DNA of 39,647 nucleotides from an uncultured Bacilli bacterium (lineage in GTDB: Bacteria > Bacillota_I > Bacilli_A > RF39 > UBA660): assembly GCA_944331865.1 (NCBI GenBank), contig CALVIZ010000008.1, forward strand, positions 1 to 39,647, in the 5' to 3' direction. Made by a program: the position numbers and the translations under genes. Positions within the stretch are counted from its first letter, which is position 1, and the number at the start of each line of letters is the position of its first letter. The notes beneath the pieces are model-generated. The model ran no database searches. It was not told the origin of the DNA and saw only the letters and a list, made by a program, of their open reading frames with translations. This document shows positions 39,071 through 39,647 of this stretch, one piece after another.

Positions 39071-39475
39071 ATTATCATCTAATTTTAATTTCTCTAATTT
39101 TTTAAAACCAAATTTTTCATATAAATTAACATGTCTTGTATGAAGATAGATAGTTTTAATATTTAATTTTTTCATAAATTGGGGAATAGATTCAATCAAT
39201 ATTCTTCCCATACCTAAGCCACGATATTCTTCTTTAATATAAACATTGGCAATCCAAGGTGTATATTGTGTATTATCATGATCATGTTCTAAAATTTGAT
39301 AAAAGCCTATTAGAACATTATCCTTTAATAAAATAATAGTAATTGGGTACGTTTTATTTTTAATACCATTTTTAATATTTTCTAAATTATCAACTTTAAT
39401 CCAACTTATTAATAAAACATTTACCTCATTAATATATTTATCATTTAAATTATCAAGTATTTTAATTTCAATCAT
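39038..39475 (-). CDS. GNAT-family N-acetyltransferase
   Basis: 145 residues. The acetyl-CoA site is clear: IANVYIKEEYRGLGMGRILIE (in pieces, about 75-95), with the R-G-L-G-M-G-R pyrophosphate loop, and the late YLHTRHVNLYEKFGFKKL segment with the YEKFGF motif. The N-terminal half is variable as usual. The acceptor (amino acid, protein or small molecule) cannot be told. AGGTGACTT precedes ATG 39475 and a perfect TGATATAAT promoter lies at 39505-39513. It stands alone. Confidence 0.9.
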   Translation of the reverse strand: MIEIKILDNLNDKYINEVNVLLISWIKVDNLENIKNGIKNKTYPITIILLKDNVLIGFYQILEHDHDNTQYTPWIANVYIKEEYRGLGMGRILIESIPQFMKKLNIKTIYLHTRHVNLYEKFGFKKLEKLKLDDNIKRFIYTLNI

Positions 39476-39504
39476 AAGTCACCTCGATTTTATAATCTAT
39501 CTAA

Positions 39505-39513
39505 ATTATATCA
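39505..39513 (-). promoter_or_regulatory. extended -10 promoter for the GNAT gene
   Basis: Minus-strand TGATATAAT, 30 nt before the start codon. Confidence 0.65.
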
Positions 39514-39536
39514 TATCAAGAATAATTTTTAGCAAT

Positions 39537-39562
39537 AAAAAACTAGTTTAAAACAAACTAGT
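39537..39562 (-). terminator. terminator of the tRNA-Met transcript
   Basis: Minus strand: ACTAGTTT/AAACTAGT stem (8 bp, perfect), 5-nt loop, then six Us at 39542-39537. Confidence 0.85.
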
Positions 39563-39572
39563 AATCTTCAAA

Positions 39573-39647
39573 TGGTAGCGACGGTGTGATTCGAACACAC
39601 GACCTGCCGGGTATGAACCGGATGCTCTAGCCAACTGAGCTACATCG
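39573..39647 (-). tRNA. elongator tRNA-Met (CAT), 5' end cut by window
   Basis: Read on the minus strand: TAGCTCAG D-arm, anticodon loop TTCATAC giving CAT, T-arm GTGTG-TTCGAAT-CACAC, 3' acceptor CGTCGCT, discriminator A, encoded CCA (39575-39573). The 5' acceptor should be AGCGATG; only CGATG is in the window. The 5' base pairs with the acceptor, unlike initiator tRNA. Confidence 0.93.

Noticed and set aside
1-39647. TGA read as tryptophan (Mycoplasma code)
   Set aside because: Genes such as 839-1930 and 19873-21855 end at TGA, and none of the recognised proteins needs read-through of TGA.
1-39647. CRISPR arrays, insertion sequences, prophage integrase or replication origin
   Set aside because: No spaced direct repeats, transposase or integrase motifs, terminal repeats around a transposase, or DnaA-box clusters were seen on either strand.

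Overview
The window reads as a stretch of the chromosome of a very AT-rich, low-GC Gram-positive relative (Bacilli or Mollicutes-like, of the kind found as uncultured gut lineages such as RF39). The evidence is the base composition, a serS T-box, a CIRCE-type heat-shock operator, SufS/SufU-type Fe-S proteins, lipoprotein and surface proteins without outer-membrane features, and Firmicutes-type Shine-Dalgarno sites. TGA is a stop (for example 1928-1930 and 21853-21855) and tryptophan is TGG, so the code is the standard one and not that of Mycoplasma. The genus assignment is inference. Both window ends fall inside tRNA genes (Asn at the left, Met at the right).

Layout. 1-2.85 kb: tRNA-Asn, then a tightly packed operon of a membrane protein, a UgtP/MGDG-synthase-like glycosyltransferase and a stand-alone Clp-type AAA+ ATPase. 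2.84-6.28 kb (minus): a divergent GroEL-like chaperonin and the two-gene 'DNA metabolism protein / radical SAM' repair pair. 6.36-11.85 kb: a lipoprotein, then a complete but split non-homologous end-joining set (Ku, stand-alone LigD-type ligase, and a PE-POL protein), with a DUF1848 protein and a PHP-domain phosphoesterase between its parts. 11.85-13.1 kb (minus): a membrane J-domain protein and an Hsp20 gene with a promoter embedded in a CIRCE operator. 13.1-15.2 kb: a fibronectin-III surface protein divergent from a small XRE regulator, with two matching 19-bp operator-like sites between them. 15.2-19.1 kb (minus): MacB-like ABC exporter, a CDF-family protein lacking the usual metal ligands, and a nitroreductase.

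19.2-23.2 kb is the most accessory-looking part. It holds tRNA-His, a small unknown gene, a Ser/Thr kinase with a long C-terminal extension behind a terminator-like leader hairpin, a partner with a PD-(D/E)XK-like motif, and an undetected-by-length 23-codon hydrophobic peptide gene facing a short convergent RNA, which together look like a type I toxin-antitoxin locus. 23.2-30.1 kb returns to ordinary genes: metallophosphoesterase, a frameshifted repeat protein, Tag glycosylase, Tex, and an AI-2E family transporter. At 30.1-30.2 kb a strong minus-strand promoter drives a likely ~100-nt structured RNA ending in a bidirectional terminator. 30.3-39.6 kb: sufS-sufU, unknown proteins, a predicted zinc metallopeptidase, T-box-controlled serS, another RNA candidate whose promoter shares a 25-bp upstream block with the toxin promoter, miaB, an unknown protein with an odd start, a GNAT acetyltransferase and tRNA-Met.

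A recurring feature is the promoter style: most promoters that can be read are extended -10 elements (TGnTAnnAT) with poor -35 boxes and very short leaders. The few TTGACA promoters sit on regulated or RNA genes (hsp20, surface protein, the 30.2-kb RNA).
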